Shown here piece after piece: positions 23,597-35,516 of a stretch of DNA of 64,000 nucleotides. Position numbers and translations under genes: made by a program. A model generated the notes under the pieces. The model was not told where the DNA came from. It saw nothing but the letters and a program-made list of their open reading frames with translations, and ran no database searches. Source of the stretch: Telopea speciosissima (lineage: Eukaryota > Streptophyta > Magnoliopsida > Proteales > Proteaceae); assembly GCF_018873765.1 (NCBI RefSeq), contig NC_057918.1, positions 69,064,371-69,128,370 of the forward strand. Reading direction: 5' to 3'. Position 1 is the stretch's first letter. Each line of letters opens with the position of its first letter.

Positions 23597-24321
23597 GAAC
23601 CCTATTATGTAATAAAAAGTGTGTTTCAGTGCACAAGGCTCCTGTTACTGCAGAGTCTGGGAGTAAAGATGTAAACGGATCGAATTTGATCGGCTAGTGG
23701 CATTATCATATTCATATCCAATTATATTCGGATGGATTCGGATAACATCTTAATAGTTTTTGGACGGATTCGGATAATATCCTATTCGTTGACATCTTTA
23801 CCGTTCTGTTGATGAGGGTTAGAGTTGAGACTTGAAAGTTCAGCAACTACCCTTTCTTCTATTCTTCTTAGCCTTTGTTTTTCTTACATTTTTTACTTTT
23901 GATGTTATCTTGTATTTATTTTAATAGATATTTGATTCCATGTATCACAATGCATAAAATAGTATATATAAAACATTGGAAAATCTTGAAAAAGAATCAC
24001 ATTATCTAAACTTATAAAATTATAAAAATAAAAAAACTTAATCGGATAGGCGGACACAAAGATGTATTTCAGACATTTTATTACCGTTGAATTGTTAAAC
24101 GAATCGGATAATAATCGATCGAATAGGGTGATTATCATATTCGTATCCGATTAGTTTTCGAACGGATTTAGGTTCCCCTAAATAGATAAGAAAGTGGATC
24201 GAATAAGGAATTTTTGAATATCCGTTGACATCCTTATCTGAGAGGGGCAAATGTACGCAGCCTTACCCCTGTTTCGAAAAGAGGCTGTTTTCATGTTTCG
24301 AACCCAGAACCCTATTATGTA
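23597..24321 (-). mobile_element. Truncated Au-type SINE split by a hAT MITE
   Basis: Perfect 15-bp duplications GAACCCTATTATGTA lie at 23597-23611 and 24307-24321. The SINE parts are 23612-23663 (GTGCACAAGGCTCCTG) and 24246-24306 (GCAGCCTTACCCCTGTTTCG, AGAGGCTGTT), both matching the full copy at 63434-63606. The head is lost. Between them is a separate MITE with its own duplication, so the SINE landed first. Confidence 0.8.
23664..24237. mobile_element. hAT MITE inserted in the SINE
   Basis: Ends TAAAGATGTAAACGG and CCGTTGACATCCTTA are inverted repeats. The 8-bp flanks TCTGGGAG (23656-23663) and TCTGAGAG (24238-24245) differ at one base. Internal CGGATAA and CGAAT phrases are shared with the element at 389-658. 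Without the insert the flanking SINE reads through correctly. Confidence 0.82.
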
Positions 24322-24936
24322 CTGAATTTTTATGCTATCATTCTACTGCAAGGCTGAGTAAATTTTTTTTTTTTCCTCATCTTTTCCTACCCTCAAAGAG
24401 AAAGATCAACCCAAGCAACATTGTACTGCATTTGACCATCTAAGCATCATTCTTTCATGTCTGTTGCTTAATGAAGCAGAAGGTTGTGTGATCAAATACA
24501 AGGGTTTAGGATGACAAAATATCAAGCAGAACGTCCTTCTGAAGCCTCACAAAATTCAAACTCATCAGGATCGTTTCCGGATCAAAGTCTGTTGAAGTAC
24601 AGTATTTATCATGGTTTGATCGTTGCAAATCACAGAGAAACTGTGTGAGTAAGATTTTGCAAACTTCTGTCCAAGGAGATGCTCTTCTCATCTCAGATTC
24701 TCAGGTCAGGTGTGATTTGGAACTTGGGAAGGAGCTTTGGGATCCCAGGGTAACAAATCACAATCAATCAAATATTCAAAAAGCCAAACTGCAACTATTG
24801 GCTTAATTTGTTGGACTACTTTTCATTAACAAATTGTCAAGCTTTCTTCTTTACATCAAGAGATCATGGAAATGAGAAAAACTAAGGGAGAGGACAAGCA
24901 TCTTGTGTTGAGAAGTATCTAAGTGTAATTATTAAA
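24322..24936. other. 3' flank of the LRR receptor kinase gene
   Basis: AT-rich with a T run at 24363-24374. The part near 24936 probably holds the kinase gene's 3' untranslated region. No other feature. Confidence 0.4.
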
Positions 24937-27900
24937 TCACTTGAAGAGCGTTTTGGCGATTGAGGAAGATGAGTACAGGAGTGAGGATGCAGAGAAGCTG
25001 GTGTTGTTGCTTTGTGGGAAAGAGCAAGTCTTCGGTGTGGTGGATGATGAAGTTGTTGGACCTGCTCCAGTGTTGTTATTTTGGCGATCGGTCACAGGAG
25101 ATCCTTTGAGGAGTGCATCCACCTTTGCATACTCCTCTCTCTCGTGCCTGATTTCCTTGAGCATGGCTGCTACATCTTTCATGGTTGGCCTTTCATCTGG
25201 GGAAGGATTTACACATAATAAGGCCACACCCAATGCCTGCATCATCTCCTCCACCTCTGACTCAGGCCGAGCACATAGACTCGGGTCAAGAACCTCAATT
25301 CCTCCCTTCCTTTGTCTGACCCAGTCTACTACATGGAGCCCATCTGGTATTGTTGGATCAATGGGTTGCTTCCCTGTTAACACTTCCAGTACAACAACAC
25401 CATAACTGTAGACATCACTCTTTTCTGTGATCTTCATCATGTATCCATACTCTGCAAAAATAATATGACAACCATGTTAGTGTGAGGACCAACAAACATG
25501 TAAGTTGGCACAGATCCAAAATTGAGTTGAATTGATTTGAAGAATGGAAGGGATACCAACCAGGAGCAATGTACCCATATGAACCAGCAACTGTATTGGA
25601 TGACCGGGCGTAATCTCCGTCATCGACAAGCTTAGCCAGGCCAAAATCAGCAATGTATGGCTCGAATTCAAGACCAATGAGGATGTTGTTGGCTTTGATG
25701 TCCCTGTGAACAATGGGAGGGACACAATCATGGTGTAAGTAAGCCAGGCCTTGTGCAGCTCCCAGCACAATCTGGTACCTCAAATCCCACTCCAAGCAAC
25801 CACCATTCCTCTCATGGAGGAGGCTACCCAAGCTCCCATTGGGCATGTAATCATACATTAGCAGTCTTGTGTTTCGATTCCAGCAGCAACCCAAAAACCT
25901 AACAATGTTCTTGTGACGGATAGAGCCCAATGTCTTCACCTCTGCCGAAAATGAGTCGCGAACACTGCACCTGTCATCATCATTGGCCACAGCCATTGTA
26001 GTTGGCCACAGCTTCTTCACTGCAATTACTTCACCATTGTCCATATCTGCTCGATATACCATTCCAGAACAGCCCTTCCCAATCACATTGGCATCCACAA
26101 GGCATCTCAATACTTGATCAACAGTGAAGTTCAGCTTCTGGAATGGAGTGAATCGCCAAGGCCAAGACTCTCCCCCCATCTCCGAATCATCATCTCTGAT
26201 GACTCTACGAGCTCGAATCACTGCAATTGTTCCAAGAACCATCATCACCGCTGTCAATGTGATCAGCAATGCAATTGCCAACTTAAGCTTTCGTGATCGA
26301 GCCAAGTCATCGCTGCTTGTCATTTGCATCCCAGCAACATTGCTCAAGAAACAAGAGTCCCGGCCCCTAGCACACAAGCCTTGATTTCCACCCAACTCTG
26401 CTGCCGATAACTGTCGGAATAGCTTGTTGTCAGGAAGATAACCGGTGAAATTGTTGTAGGAGATATTCAGAGAGACAAGATTCTGAAGCCCAGCAAGCGG
26501 GGTCAAGTCCCCCTCAAGTTTGTTATGTGAGAGATCAAGGATGGAGAGCTTGTTGAGTGATGATATCTGGGTTGGAATTGGCCCTGTAAGCCCATTGCCA
26601 CTAAGATTGAGAGCAATGTCAAGACCCTCTATCTGACACAATTCAGTCGGGATATGGCCAGAGAGTCCATTACTGCTAAGATCAAGATATTGGAGATTTG
26701 AACAGAGGCCGAGTGAGGGAGGTATTGATCCAGAGAACGAGTTCCTGCTGAGAATGAGCTTATTCAGTGAAGAAAGACGGCCAATGCTTGCTGGAATGGG
26801 ACCAGTGAACTGGTTTGAGGAAACATCTAAGACCTGAATGGCAATGAGAGAGGATATAGAGTTGGGCAGATCTCCTTCAAGTGAGTTGGAACTGAGATCC
26901 AGCATCTGCAACTCTGTACAGTTTCCGATCTCATCTGGGACAGACCCAGTTAACCGATTCCCAGAAAGATCGAGGAAATTGATGCTCTTAAGACCTCCGA
27001 TCTGCTTTGGGATCTCTCCCCCTATCCTATTGTTCCCGAGCCGCAACCGAACAAGAGACCTGCAGTTGACCACCTCCGGCGGAATCGAACCAGATATGTC
27101 ATTAGATATCAAGAGAAGCTTAGTTAGATTCTGAAGATGAAATAGGTCAGGTGGAATGCTCCCAGTGAGCGCATTGTGGGACAGATCAAGCAATTGAAGG
27201 CTACTACAATTCTCCAAGCTCGATGGAATGCTACCCTCAAGCTGGTTTTGCCAAGCGAAGAAGACGTTCAGATTCGTCAACATGCCGAGCTCCAGTGGGA
27301 TCAAACCCGAGATCTGGTTAGTATCGAGTTGCAACTGTACAAGATTCGTAGCATAGGAGAGAACAGAGGGTATCGAACCAGAGATGTTATTGTTACTCAG
27401 CATGAGCTCTTGAAGCTCAGAGAGACGCTCAATAGATGAAGGAATGCTTCCAGAGAAAGAATTGATGGAGAGATCGAGCATAATCAAGCTGCTACAGTTT
27501 CCAATCTCATCCGGAATCGCTCCGACGAAGTCGTTCTGCCATAGAAACATCCTCTCCAGCTTCCCAAGCTTGCCGAGCTCCGGCGGAAGCGAACCAGAGA
27601 GAGAGTTCTCATAGAGATACAGATTCACAAGCTCGGAGCAGTTGCCAATCTCCGCCGGAATCTTGCCAGAGAGCATGGCAGTGTAAACAGAGAGAGTCTG
27701 GAGCTTGCTGAGCCTACCCAATGTAGCAGGCAACGACCCAGAAATCTGAGTATCTGCCAGACCCAATACAGTCAGGTTTCCACAGTCACCGATTTCCTCT
27801 GGGAGTTTTCCGACGATGTCTTTGTTCCCTCCTGCACGAAGGACTTGAAGGCTAGACAGTTTGCCGAGCTCTGGCGGCAGAGAGCCCCCGAGACGGTTAT

Positions 27901-28531
27901 CTAAGAGGATTAGATTTTGAAGGCTAATGCAGTTGCCAACCTCTGCTGGAATCTTGCCTGTGAGCTGGTTCGAGTTCAAAATCAAGTCTTGGAGGTTCCT
28001 GAGCTTACCGATACTTGCAGGAATGCTACCCACGAGACTGTTGGAGCTGAGGTCGAGGACTGTGAGTGAAGGGAAGTCTCCAATGTCAGCGGGGATAGTT
28101 CCGGTAAGGTTGGCGTCGGAGATAATGAGCTGTTCCAGGAAAGCGAAGGAGGAGAGATTGGAAGGGACAGGCAGGGCGAGCTGGATGGATTTGATAGTAA
28201 TTTGGGTGACGAAGCCATGAGCAGAGCAAGAGATGTAAGTCCACTTACAAGGGTTTGGGTCTTGTGGGTTCCAGTCGTGGAATGCAGAGGATACAGTAGA
28301 ATCATGTATCCATGAGAGCAGTGCAAGTGCTTCATGGTTGCCGGCGGTAACGGCTTCTGATGATCCGACATCAAATGCTAATGCAATTGAGACAACGACA
28401 ACAATGGCAACGACGAAGATGGGGGTTCTGTGAATTTTGTTGTAGATGTAACAGGGTGGTGATGGTGGTGGTTGTTTTTGCTGCCGTAGTTGCCTCGAGC
28501 TGGGCATCGACATTGTTGCATCAAATCCCAA
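24937..28531 (-). CDS. RGI: LRR receptor-like kinase, RGF-receptor (RGI) type
   Basis: Plasma-membrane peptide receptor kinase; relatives bind sulfated root meristem growth factor (RGF) peptides. Exons 25561-28531 and 24937-25451 with a 109-bp GT-AG intron give 1161 aa. A signal-anchor-like stretch (FVVAIVVVVSIALAF, about residue 40) is followed by an N-terminal cap (WNPQDPNPCKW), over twenty LRRs to about residue 690, a transmembrane helix near 745-770 (LAIALLITLTAVMMVLGTIA) and a kinase domain from about 815 (VIGKGCSG, AVKK, IVHRDIKANN, DFGLAK, APEYGY). It has an RD motif, so an active kinase is expected. RAGGNK (about residue 231) is the RxGG motif and VRLRLGNNR (about 495) holds the RxR motif, the two ligand-reading signatures of RGF receptors. 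The intron splits the kinase domain just before EYGY. An in-frame ATG at 28513 is an alternative start. Choice within the clade is inference. Confidence 0.95.
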
Positions 28532-29350
28532 GTCTCACTTCTCGCGCTTGCATCGGGTCTCCTGCCCACACCACCTCTTTTCTCTCTTTCCTTAAACTCC
28601 TCTGCTCTTCTCTTTCTCTTTCTCTTCTACTTAGTTAGCAAGCAAAAACACACACGCACACATACAGAGGAAGGAGGAACAGGGGAAGGAAGAAAGAAAC
28701 AATAAAGAAACAGAAGACAAATAAAATAAAAGAGGTTTAGCAGGTTGCAGCTGTAGCGCCACCTCCTCCTCCACCACCACCTGCTCCACCGTCACCTCGG
28801 TTGCTTCACCACCCTCCTCTCTCTCTCTCTCTCTCTCACAGTGTGTTGTGTGTGGAAATTTAAAAATACAATAAGCACTAAGCACTAAGGCATAGTCTGG
28901 TTATGAGCAGAGGGAAAAGGGCAGAGAGAGAGAGAGAGGATTTTTATATAAATACATGAATGAATGAAACCCAGGAAGCATATATAATTAAGCTTATAAG
29001 GTACGTGGTTGAGGGAAACAATGCATGGACACATATGGTGTCTCAGCTTGCTTCCTGCGCGTGAAGCCATCTAGCTCCACCCAACACTTAAATAACCTAT
29101 ACAAAGAATTTAAATAAAAGCCAGAGAGAGAGAGAGAGAGAGCAGTGGGTTTGGATTTTTTTTTTCTTCCTTTTTTGGGTTCAAATTAAGAGATTCTCTT
29201 GTGAGCTTTATAGTAATTGATTTGGGTTGGTGTTGAGTAAAGAGTAAGGGACTCAGGTGACTAAAGAAGGGTATGGTGTGATGATGAGAGGAGTAGTGTG
29301 TTCTCTTAATTGTGCAACATCAATGGACATGCTGTTGCACGTGTCATGGT
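28532..29350 (-). promoter_or_regulatory. Upstream region of the LRR kinase gene
   Basis: On the minus strand a TATA-like TTTATATAAAAATCC (28951-28937) lies about 410 bp before the ATG. Three purine-pyrimidine microsatellites follow each other: (CT)n at 28810-28838, (AG)n at 28924-28939 and 29123-29142. A G-box/ABRE-like CACGTGTC is at 29339-29346. The region is otherwise free of genes. Confidence 0.4.
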
Positions 29351-30610
29351 GTTGGGACCCAGCACAAGATCATGCAATGGCACAGCCATGAAATGATTTT
29401 AGAAGATTTCATATCAAAATCTTATGTCTCTCTTGTAGTTTTTTAGTCTTCCTAGAGTTTGCTTTTTCCCACCACTCTATATTCATTAATCTAACTCCCA
29501 ATTATATAGAAACACTAGAATTTACAAGCATATAAATGCAAGTGAGAAACAATTCCTCTAATCTCTCATCCACTCTTCCTTTTAGGTGTGGATATGGTGA
29601 TAAAACTTTGGGAGGAAAGACTTCCCTACACTGCCCAAGTGTAATTTCGGGCGAATGAGAGAAACTCCCTTTAGAATCCGACAATAGGGGAGGGGTATTT
29701 ATGATATATCACCTTCTCTCACATGAACAGTAATGTGTGAGGGGGGTGTACAATTGCAATTTCATTTTTGAGCTGGCATCGAGTATATTTTTTCCCTCAA
29801 AACTCCTACCAAATATCCCCCTCAAAGGACAAGTACAAGAAGTGTTATAAATGGACTAGGATTTTCTTGTGCTAATGGAATATAAAAATCTCTTCCCTAC
29901 GAGTAATAGTGACCATGTGATTGGACTCTTGGTACCTCATATTGACTAAGTCAATATCCCTCTCTAATGCAATCCGATGGCACCGATGGAAGTGGATGTG
30001 GAAATCCCCTCCACACCCACGATGTAGAGAAACTCGATCGATCCCCTAAATATTATTTGCTTATATTTAATGGAAAACAAGAGAAGCTAAAAATGTGATC
30101 GCAAAATAATTGCTCTAAGATTCCTTTCATTGCTTATTGATTATCAAAAAGAAGAAGAAGAATTAATAAGACAAAGTTTTCCTCCACCGCCTAGTGAACA
30201 TTCAATCACTATCCTAGGGTTCACAAACTCATACAGATTTTAATATGCTCCCCAAAATACCTTCACGATATCCCCACACGCGCATCTGAATCCACCATGG
30301 TGAATGGATTTACACTGAAGTTAAAATCCATCCTAAGTAATATGATGAGTCTAATCAATTATTGCTAACCCTAGGCAAAATCAGGTTACATAGAGTACTT
30401 AGACTACTTAAAAATCTGAAAATGCGCTTAACCAGCTTTCAAATTTGCAACTTAATAGACAAGTAAATTAAATAATTGTATGCACACCTTACGATTAAAA
30501 GTTCAAAATATTTTATTTGTATTAAGATTAGAGTCTTTTGTTTAACTTGAACTTTAATAAAACTAAGAAGTACAAATATTGTTAATGCTCTCTATCTTGC
30601 TATGAGAGAG
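29351..30610. other. Intergenic, nothing recognised
   Basis: AT-rich spacer. I see no gene, tRNA or clear element ends. Confidence 0.4.
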
Positions 30611-30836
30611 ACTTAAATTGAGAGTTACACAATAGGTTCTTCTTCCTCACTACAAGAAAGGCGCCCAAATATTTGATGCTACCCTCTCATATTTCTCCAT
30701 GAAATACTCTATATAGGAAAAGGGGGACTTAAATTCAGAGTTACACAATAGGTTTTACTCTCTACAAGAAAAGCGCCCAAATATTTGATGCTACCCTCTC
30801 ATATTTCTCCATGAAATACTTTATATAGGAAAAGGG
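30611..30836. repeat. Tandem duplication, two units of about 115 bp
   Basis: Unit 1 (30611-30726) and unit 2 (30727-30836) both run from ACTTAAATT through GAGTTACACAATAGGTT, GCGCCCAAATATTTGATGC and CTCCATGAAATACT to ATATAGGAAAAGGG. They differ by a few substitutions and a short gap, so the duplication is fairly recent. Not coding. Confidence 0.85.
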
Positions 30837-30968
30837 ACAATATTCTCTGTGCCGCAGCGCAGGCTATGCCCAGGGACATGGGCCTACCACTCAGGGGGGT
30901 AGGGTGGTCATTACGCCCATCCCCATGTGCCTGAGCGCAGCCTATGTTGCGGCATAGAGAACAGCGCC
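30837..30968. repeat. GC-rich hairpin element, copy 3
   Basis: Outer arms ATTCTCTGTGCCGCAGCGCA and its near complement ending TTGCGGCATAGAGAACAG enclose GACATGGGC and CCCCATGTGCC inner arms. The centre has GGTAGGGTGGTCATTACGCC, a core shared with 1704-1877, 31001-31177 and 33981-34132. No coding sense. Confidence 0.75.
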
Positions 30969-31000
30969 CCATAAGAAAATTAGCTGTTCTAAGTCAATTT

Positions 31001-31177
31001 GGATCCTCTATTGCTGAGCTGCCCGGCAAGACCGTGCTGCCCAGACACGGTGAGGCATGCAATGACCACCTCACCCCTGCCCGAGCGCCTTGCCCGAGTG
31101 GGTGTAAGGCAGTCATTATGCGCCTCATCATGTCTGGACAGCACGGTCCTGCCGGGCAACTCGACAGTAGAGGATCT
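31001..31177. repeat. GC-rich hairpin element, copy 4
   Basis: Arms of about 55 bp (GGATCCTCTATTGCTGAGC on the left; GGGCAACTCGACAGTAGAGG on the right) pair almost throughout. The loop region carries CCCGAGCGCCTTGCCCGAG, nearly the same as the loop of the ABI3-intron copy. It lies 32 bp after copy 3. Confidence 0.8.
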
Positions 31178-31199
31178 GGATTCATTCTAAGTGCTAAAG

Positions 31200-31754
31200 A
31201 GTGATCATTTCATAGCAATTAAATTTGAAGACAACTTTTAACAAGTAATTGTACGGGCCAAGATTAATTAATAAAGTTATCAATCTCGTACTTTACTTAA
31301 ACATGTCTCCATTGGACCCCCCTGAGCGATTATCCCGTGTCATTAAGCTGCTCCTAATTTATGATATTAGCATAATAATGCGACAAAGGTTTCGAAGACA
31401 GAAAGTGATGGGAGAAAAAAATTATTGTTAAGAGATTAATTAATTAGTTGTTTACTATATATAAGAGATTAGCTGTTTAATATCTATGGATTATGGTACT
31501 ACTAAAACCTCAAAAGTTCTGAGAAAGCCACATTCTTAAGATTTGATTCCCTTCAAGACCCATTCAAAGTCTTGAGTTCAAAATAATCTTGTTTATGAAT
31601 ATTTCTAAATCCATCTGATTTCCTCAATGTGATTGAGTTAGAACCCTTTTCCCTCTTATTGCTGCAGTTAGCATCTTTAAATAAAAGTTAAATTGGCCCT
31701 AATTCAGAATGTTAATGAGTTAATCTTGAGAGTACTCAGATCTGAGATTGAGGA
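31200..31754. other. Intergenic, nothing recognised
   Basis: AT-rich, no gene or element end seen. Confidence 0.4.
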
Positions 31755-32165
31755 TTGGATAACGGGTGCATGGTTCGTAATCTTGGATTGGGTCGGCCGA
31801 TATCGGCCGGATTGGATCGGTATCGGTTGAGGCTGATCCCGAGATTTGATAGATACGGAAAGGTTTGACTGGATCGGTCAATCCGATCCGATCCTTGACC
31901 GATCCGACTGAATATTTTTTTTTCAAAGTTTTTAATATATATATTTTTTTATATTATCTAGAGCGATACTGACCAATACCAACCGATCCGATCCGGATAA
32001 TATCGGCCGATCCGATCCCGAGATCAAAACATCCATTAACTTTGGCCGATACATAACCCGAGCCATAAAAAAACTATTTTGGGGGTTTTTTTTACTGATC
32101 CAATCCCAATCGGAAAAGGTTTTGGCAATGACCGACCGATACCTGGATTTTGAACCTTGAACAGG
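31755..32165. repeat. Degenerate CGATCCGAT-rich element
   Basis: Repeated phrases TCGGCCGATATCGGCCGG, GATCGGTATCGG and CCGATCCGATCC, with a poly-T and TA-rich middle (31914-31950), suggest a degraded MITE. Similar style occurs at 59612-59850. Ends were not fixed. Confidence 0.4.
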
Positions 32166-33655
32166 TGCGATTGACCTTATTAATTAACTTCGTTAATAAA
32201 ACAAATACTAATACTAAGATTGTATATTTATAGAATTGTACTAAATTTTCCTTCTTTTTTTTTTATAATTTAGTTTTTAAGAGTATCCATCGATAAGCGA
32301 TTAGTGCTGTTCGCCGTTAGATCCAATGGGATTTGTATGTTAATATTCAATTAAAAATACTAATCTCAAGGTGATATAATCATATTTCTAATGGATAATT
32401 AACTTCTCTTACCTTTATAAACCCATGATTTTAACAATAGGGAGAGAGCATAACTCTTAAGTTTTTGAGACAAGTAAACTAATCTAGATTATAGTGGTAT
32501 CCTAAGAAAAGATGCATTATTAAATCTAAACCATAACGGTTCGTTCGATGATGATCGGACGGTGAGGAATGGATGAATGATTATGATGAAAGGGATTCTA
32601 GGTGGGACCCCATTCTACAATGGTTAAGCCCACACTAGATTGCATACTAAAAGAAGAGAAAAGGAAAGGCATGGGTCAAATTAAGATTTTTAAGTAAAGG
32701 TTAGAGATAGAGAATAATTAAGATTTGGAAGGAGTGGGGAGGGTTAGCTTTTAGAACACATTCCTGATTTTGAGGCTAAACCACGTGGTGGGAATCCAAT
32801 TTCCCCACTAATTTACCTGATTACCAAACAAAACCAAACCAAACCAAACCCTCTTTTGTCACAGTAATTTTAATAATGTAATTGAAATAGAACCCTTCTT
32901 CCATGGAAGGGAAGGGGTTAAGGGAAGCTGAGAAGATCACTTTTAAACAAAGTGACTTTAAAAAGGGCCACACTACAAAGGCACAAACAATAAGGACCCA
33001 AAAAAATTAAAAAGCTAAACGGCGCAAATCACAGCCCTCCCTTGTTTTTAGGGTCATGACCTGACCTGACCTGACCTGACCTTGGGAGGCTCCCCAATGG
33101 AATCTTTACATGTTGTTACCTGTCATAAGCCCACCTAAAACCCTCATTTCCTACTACTATACCCACTTTAATTTTCTAAGTTTTTTTTGTTTTTGTTTTT
33201 TGAGTTTCAAATTTGTGAGAGAATGAATGGAGTGAGATAAGCTAAAAGAGTTATAGCTAGGTTCTATGTGATAGTGATTCAAAGTTAGAGAAGAGAATGA
33301 CCATTTAATGAAGACTCATGTGCACTACTGAACTCTCTTATATAAACAACTCAAAAAGGAAAAATGCTCTTTTGACCCAAAAAAGGCCTCACTCAACCAA
33401 ATAACACAAGCTTATCTGTCTACCAAACTATCTGTTTTGGATATATAATATATATCGCTCGTGTCATACGTGTGTGTGTGTGCTTGATTTTGCTAGGAAG
33501 ACTGTGAATTTAGGAAGCAATTGGTTGGACTAGTTGTATTTGAAGCATGGAGGTGATCATTGTAGTATGTAGATTGAACAAAGTTCTCACTTGTAATGAT
33601 AAATCCCACATAAGAGTTCTTTGTAGGGGATAATATGATGATGGGAAAAAAGAAC
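32166..33655. other. Intergenic, small tandem repeat only
   Basis: A short repeat of CTGAC units lies at 33058-33080 (ACCTGACCTGACCTGACC) and a CCAAA run at 32834-32850. A (GT)n run is at 33470-33482. No gene is supported. Confidence 0.4.
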
Positions 33656-33960
33656 TCTGTCCGAGAGTGTGACCTACGTTAGCACTCACATAAGTCTATC
33701 TCTCTCCTTTTCATATGAAAAGACAGAAAATTATCGTTTCTATTTATCTGCCCTTCCATTTCCTCCATTACATCTAATAGGGGGGGAGGGGGAGTGGACC
33801 CCACCTGGGTAGTGTGTTCGGGCAAAGGGTAGGGGTGGTCATTTCCACCCCCTATTAGATGTAATGGAGGAAATGGAGGGGCAGATAAATGGAGACGATA
33901 AAGATCCTGAAAAGACACCTTTGTCCCCTTATTTTGAAGAGGAGTGAGATAGACACAGAT
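33656..33960. repeat. Long inverted-repeat (MITE-like) element
   Basis: Arms 33732-33786 and 33850-33904 pair for about 50 bp (CCATTTCCTCCATTACATC against GATGTAATGGAGGAAATGG). The loop includes CACCTGGGTAGTGTGTTCGG. The left outer part (GAGTGTGACCTACGTTAGCA, GTCTATCTCTCTCC) matches the element at 36009-36147. Confidence 0.7.
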
Positions 33961-33980
33961 AGAAAACTACTTCCCTTTAA

Positions 33981-34132
33981 GGGGCAATGTTCTCTATTCG
34001 GGAGCACACGAGGTTGTAGACTATGCCAGACACATGGGGTGGAAAGAGCGCATCATTTCAGTCATTCAAGAGGGTGGGCCGATCATTACGCCTACACCAT
34101 GTGTCTGGGCGCAGGAAGTCCGAGAACATTTT
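33981..34132. repeat. GC-rich hairpin element, copy 5
   Basis: Begins GGCAATGTTCTCT and ends AGAGAACATT-like (CCGAGAACATTTT). Inner arms CCAGACACATGGGGT and ACACCATGTGTCTGGGCGCA pair. The core GGCCGATCATTACGCC matches the other copies. The outer ends also resemble copy 3. Confidence 0.75.
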
Positions 34133-34338
34133 CCCATATTTTAAAATCTCCTCTGAAGTCAGCTTTTGGAGTAAGAGATATCCGATGTTGATATTCCCAT
34201 AATCTCTCTTCCTTTTCATGAACTTTACAGTATTCCCTTGTTTGTGATTTCAAGTTCCCACTACATAAGAGTATAAACATCCTCTCTCTCTCTCTTACCA
34301 GATTAAGCATTAAATTTGAGGGTGTTCCATTGTTAACC

Positions 34339-35511
34339 TGTTGGTGAAAAATCCAACACCTACACACAGGGGCACAACGCACGTGGTGGAGGTAGCGCGG
34401 GCGTGCCAGAGCCTTTGACGCAGGTCCAAACGGAATTGAAAATGGCCTGTTTCAACTTTCGACCAGGACGAAACGGCCTGTTCTAACTTCTAGCCAGGCC
34501 AAAACGGCCTATTCTAATTGGCGAAACGGCCTGTTCTAAGAGGCCGGAGACGGCCTGTTCTGACTTCTAACCAGGACGAAAAGGGGATCTTTTCGTGCCT
34601 GAGTAGCTCTAAGGTCTTTTGGGTGAAAAAAATTACGATAGACGAAGCAAAGGAAGAAGATTGAAAATCAAAGTTGCTTACTTGCAATCTGTGTCCGCTT
34701 GGAGTCGGTATAATTTGTGAAATCCGACATTGATGAGGTTTACAACTTGGTATTTACACTACAACTATTCTACGACCAAATCGCATAATCTCCCAAAAAA
34801 CGAACTCAATGAAGCTTCCACAACTCTGCCAGCCATGGATTGATGGAACTTGCAACTTGATGTTAATGGTCGTCTCCTGAAACACGGACCAAAAGACAAG
34901 ATTGCTGGAGTTGTTCTCCAAGCATATCCCAAAAAGGGGATCTGATGAAGTTTCCACAATTCTGCCAGCCACGGACTGATGAAGTTTACAACTTGATGAT
35001 GATGGTTGACTTCTGAAACACGGGCCAAAAGACATGGTTGCTGGAGTTATTCTCTAAGCAAGACCTACATGAATGCCCCTTGAAACACAAGCCAATGAGA
35101 CATTGGTGGCTGGAAGCCAACTCCAGCAAAAATTACAGGGAAAGATGAAAGACTACATCTTGAAAGATAAAAACAATGAATAAAGATAATAGAGTGTTGT
35201 GTTGTTGATTGTGGTATCCCTCTTTTGCTTGGCTTTTGTTTTATATATAGAAGACATTACTTGGTAACTCCCGTAACCACCACTTCCACTTCCTTGTATT
35301 GAGGCCACTTTCATTGCAAAGTGTTAATCTCCTGCGCCGTGTGGCCATGTGGGGTTTGTAACCTCCTACCATCTATAGTCATGGCGGATCCCACCTTTCC
35401 ACTTCGTCATTCAAAATAAAAAAGGGAACCTCTATGATGGCAACGTGCAATGCATAGCCTTAAGGCATTCATAACCGAAATAATTTTTATAAGCAAAAAT
35501 GGGGTGTAACA
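34339..35511 (+). mobile_element. Solo LTR, 1.17 kb, with internal tandem repeats
   Basis: Starts TGTTGGTGAAAAATCC, ends GGGGTGTAACA, with perfect 5-bp duplications TAACC at 34334-34338 and 35512-35516. A TATA-like TTTTATATATAGAAG stands near 35233. Two internal repeat zones are visible: a short unit containing AACGGCCTGTTCTAACTTC at 34430-34580, and two copies of about 110 bp (near 34812 and 34945). No protein region; a solo LTR fossil, family not settled. Confidence 0.75.
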
Positions 35512-35516
35512 TAACC

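Noticed and set aside
24941-28374. Several plus-strand and shifted open frames over the receptor kinase
   Set aside because: They are shadows of the LRR and kinase coding sequence.
31755-32165. CRISPR-like regular repeats
   Set aside because: CGATCC phrases are irregular, without fixed spacers; this is plant MITE sequence.
33679-33918. Minus-strand frame as a small protein
   Set aside because: It is one strand of a long inverted repeat.
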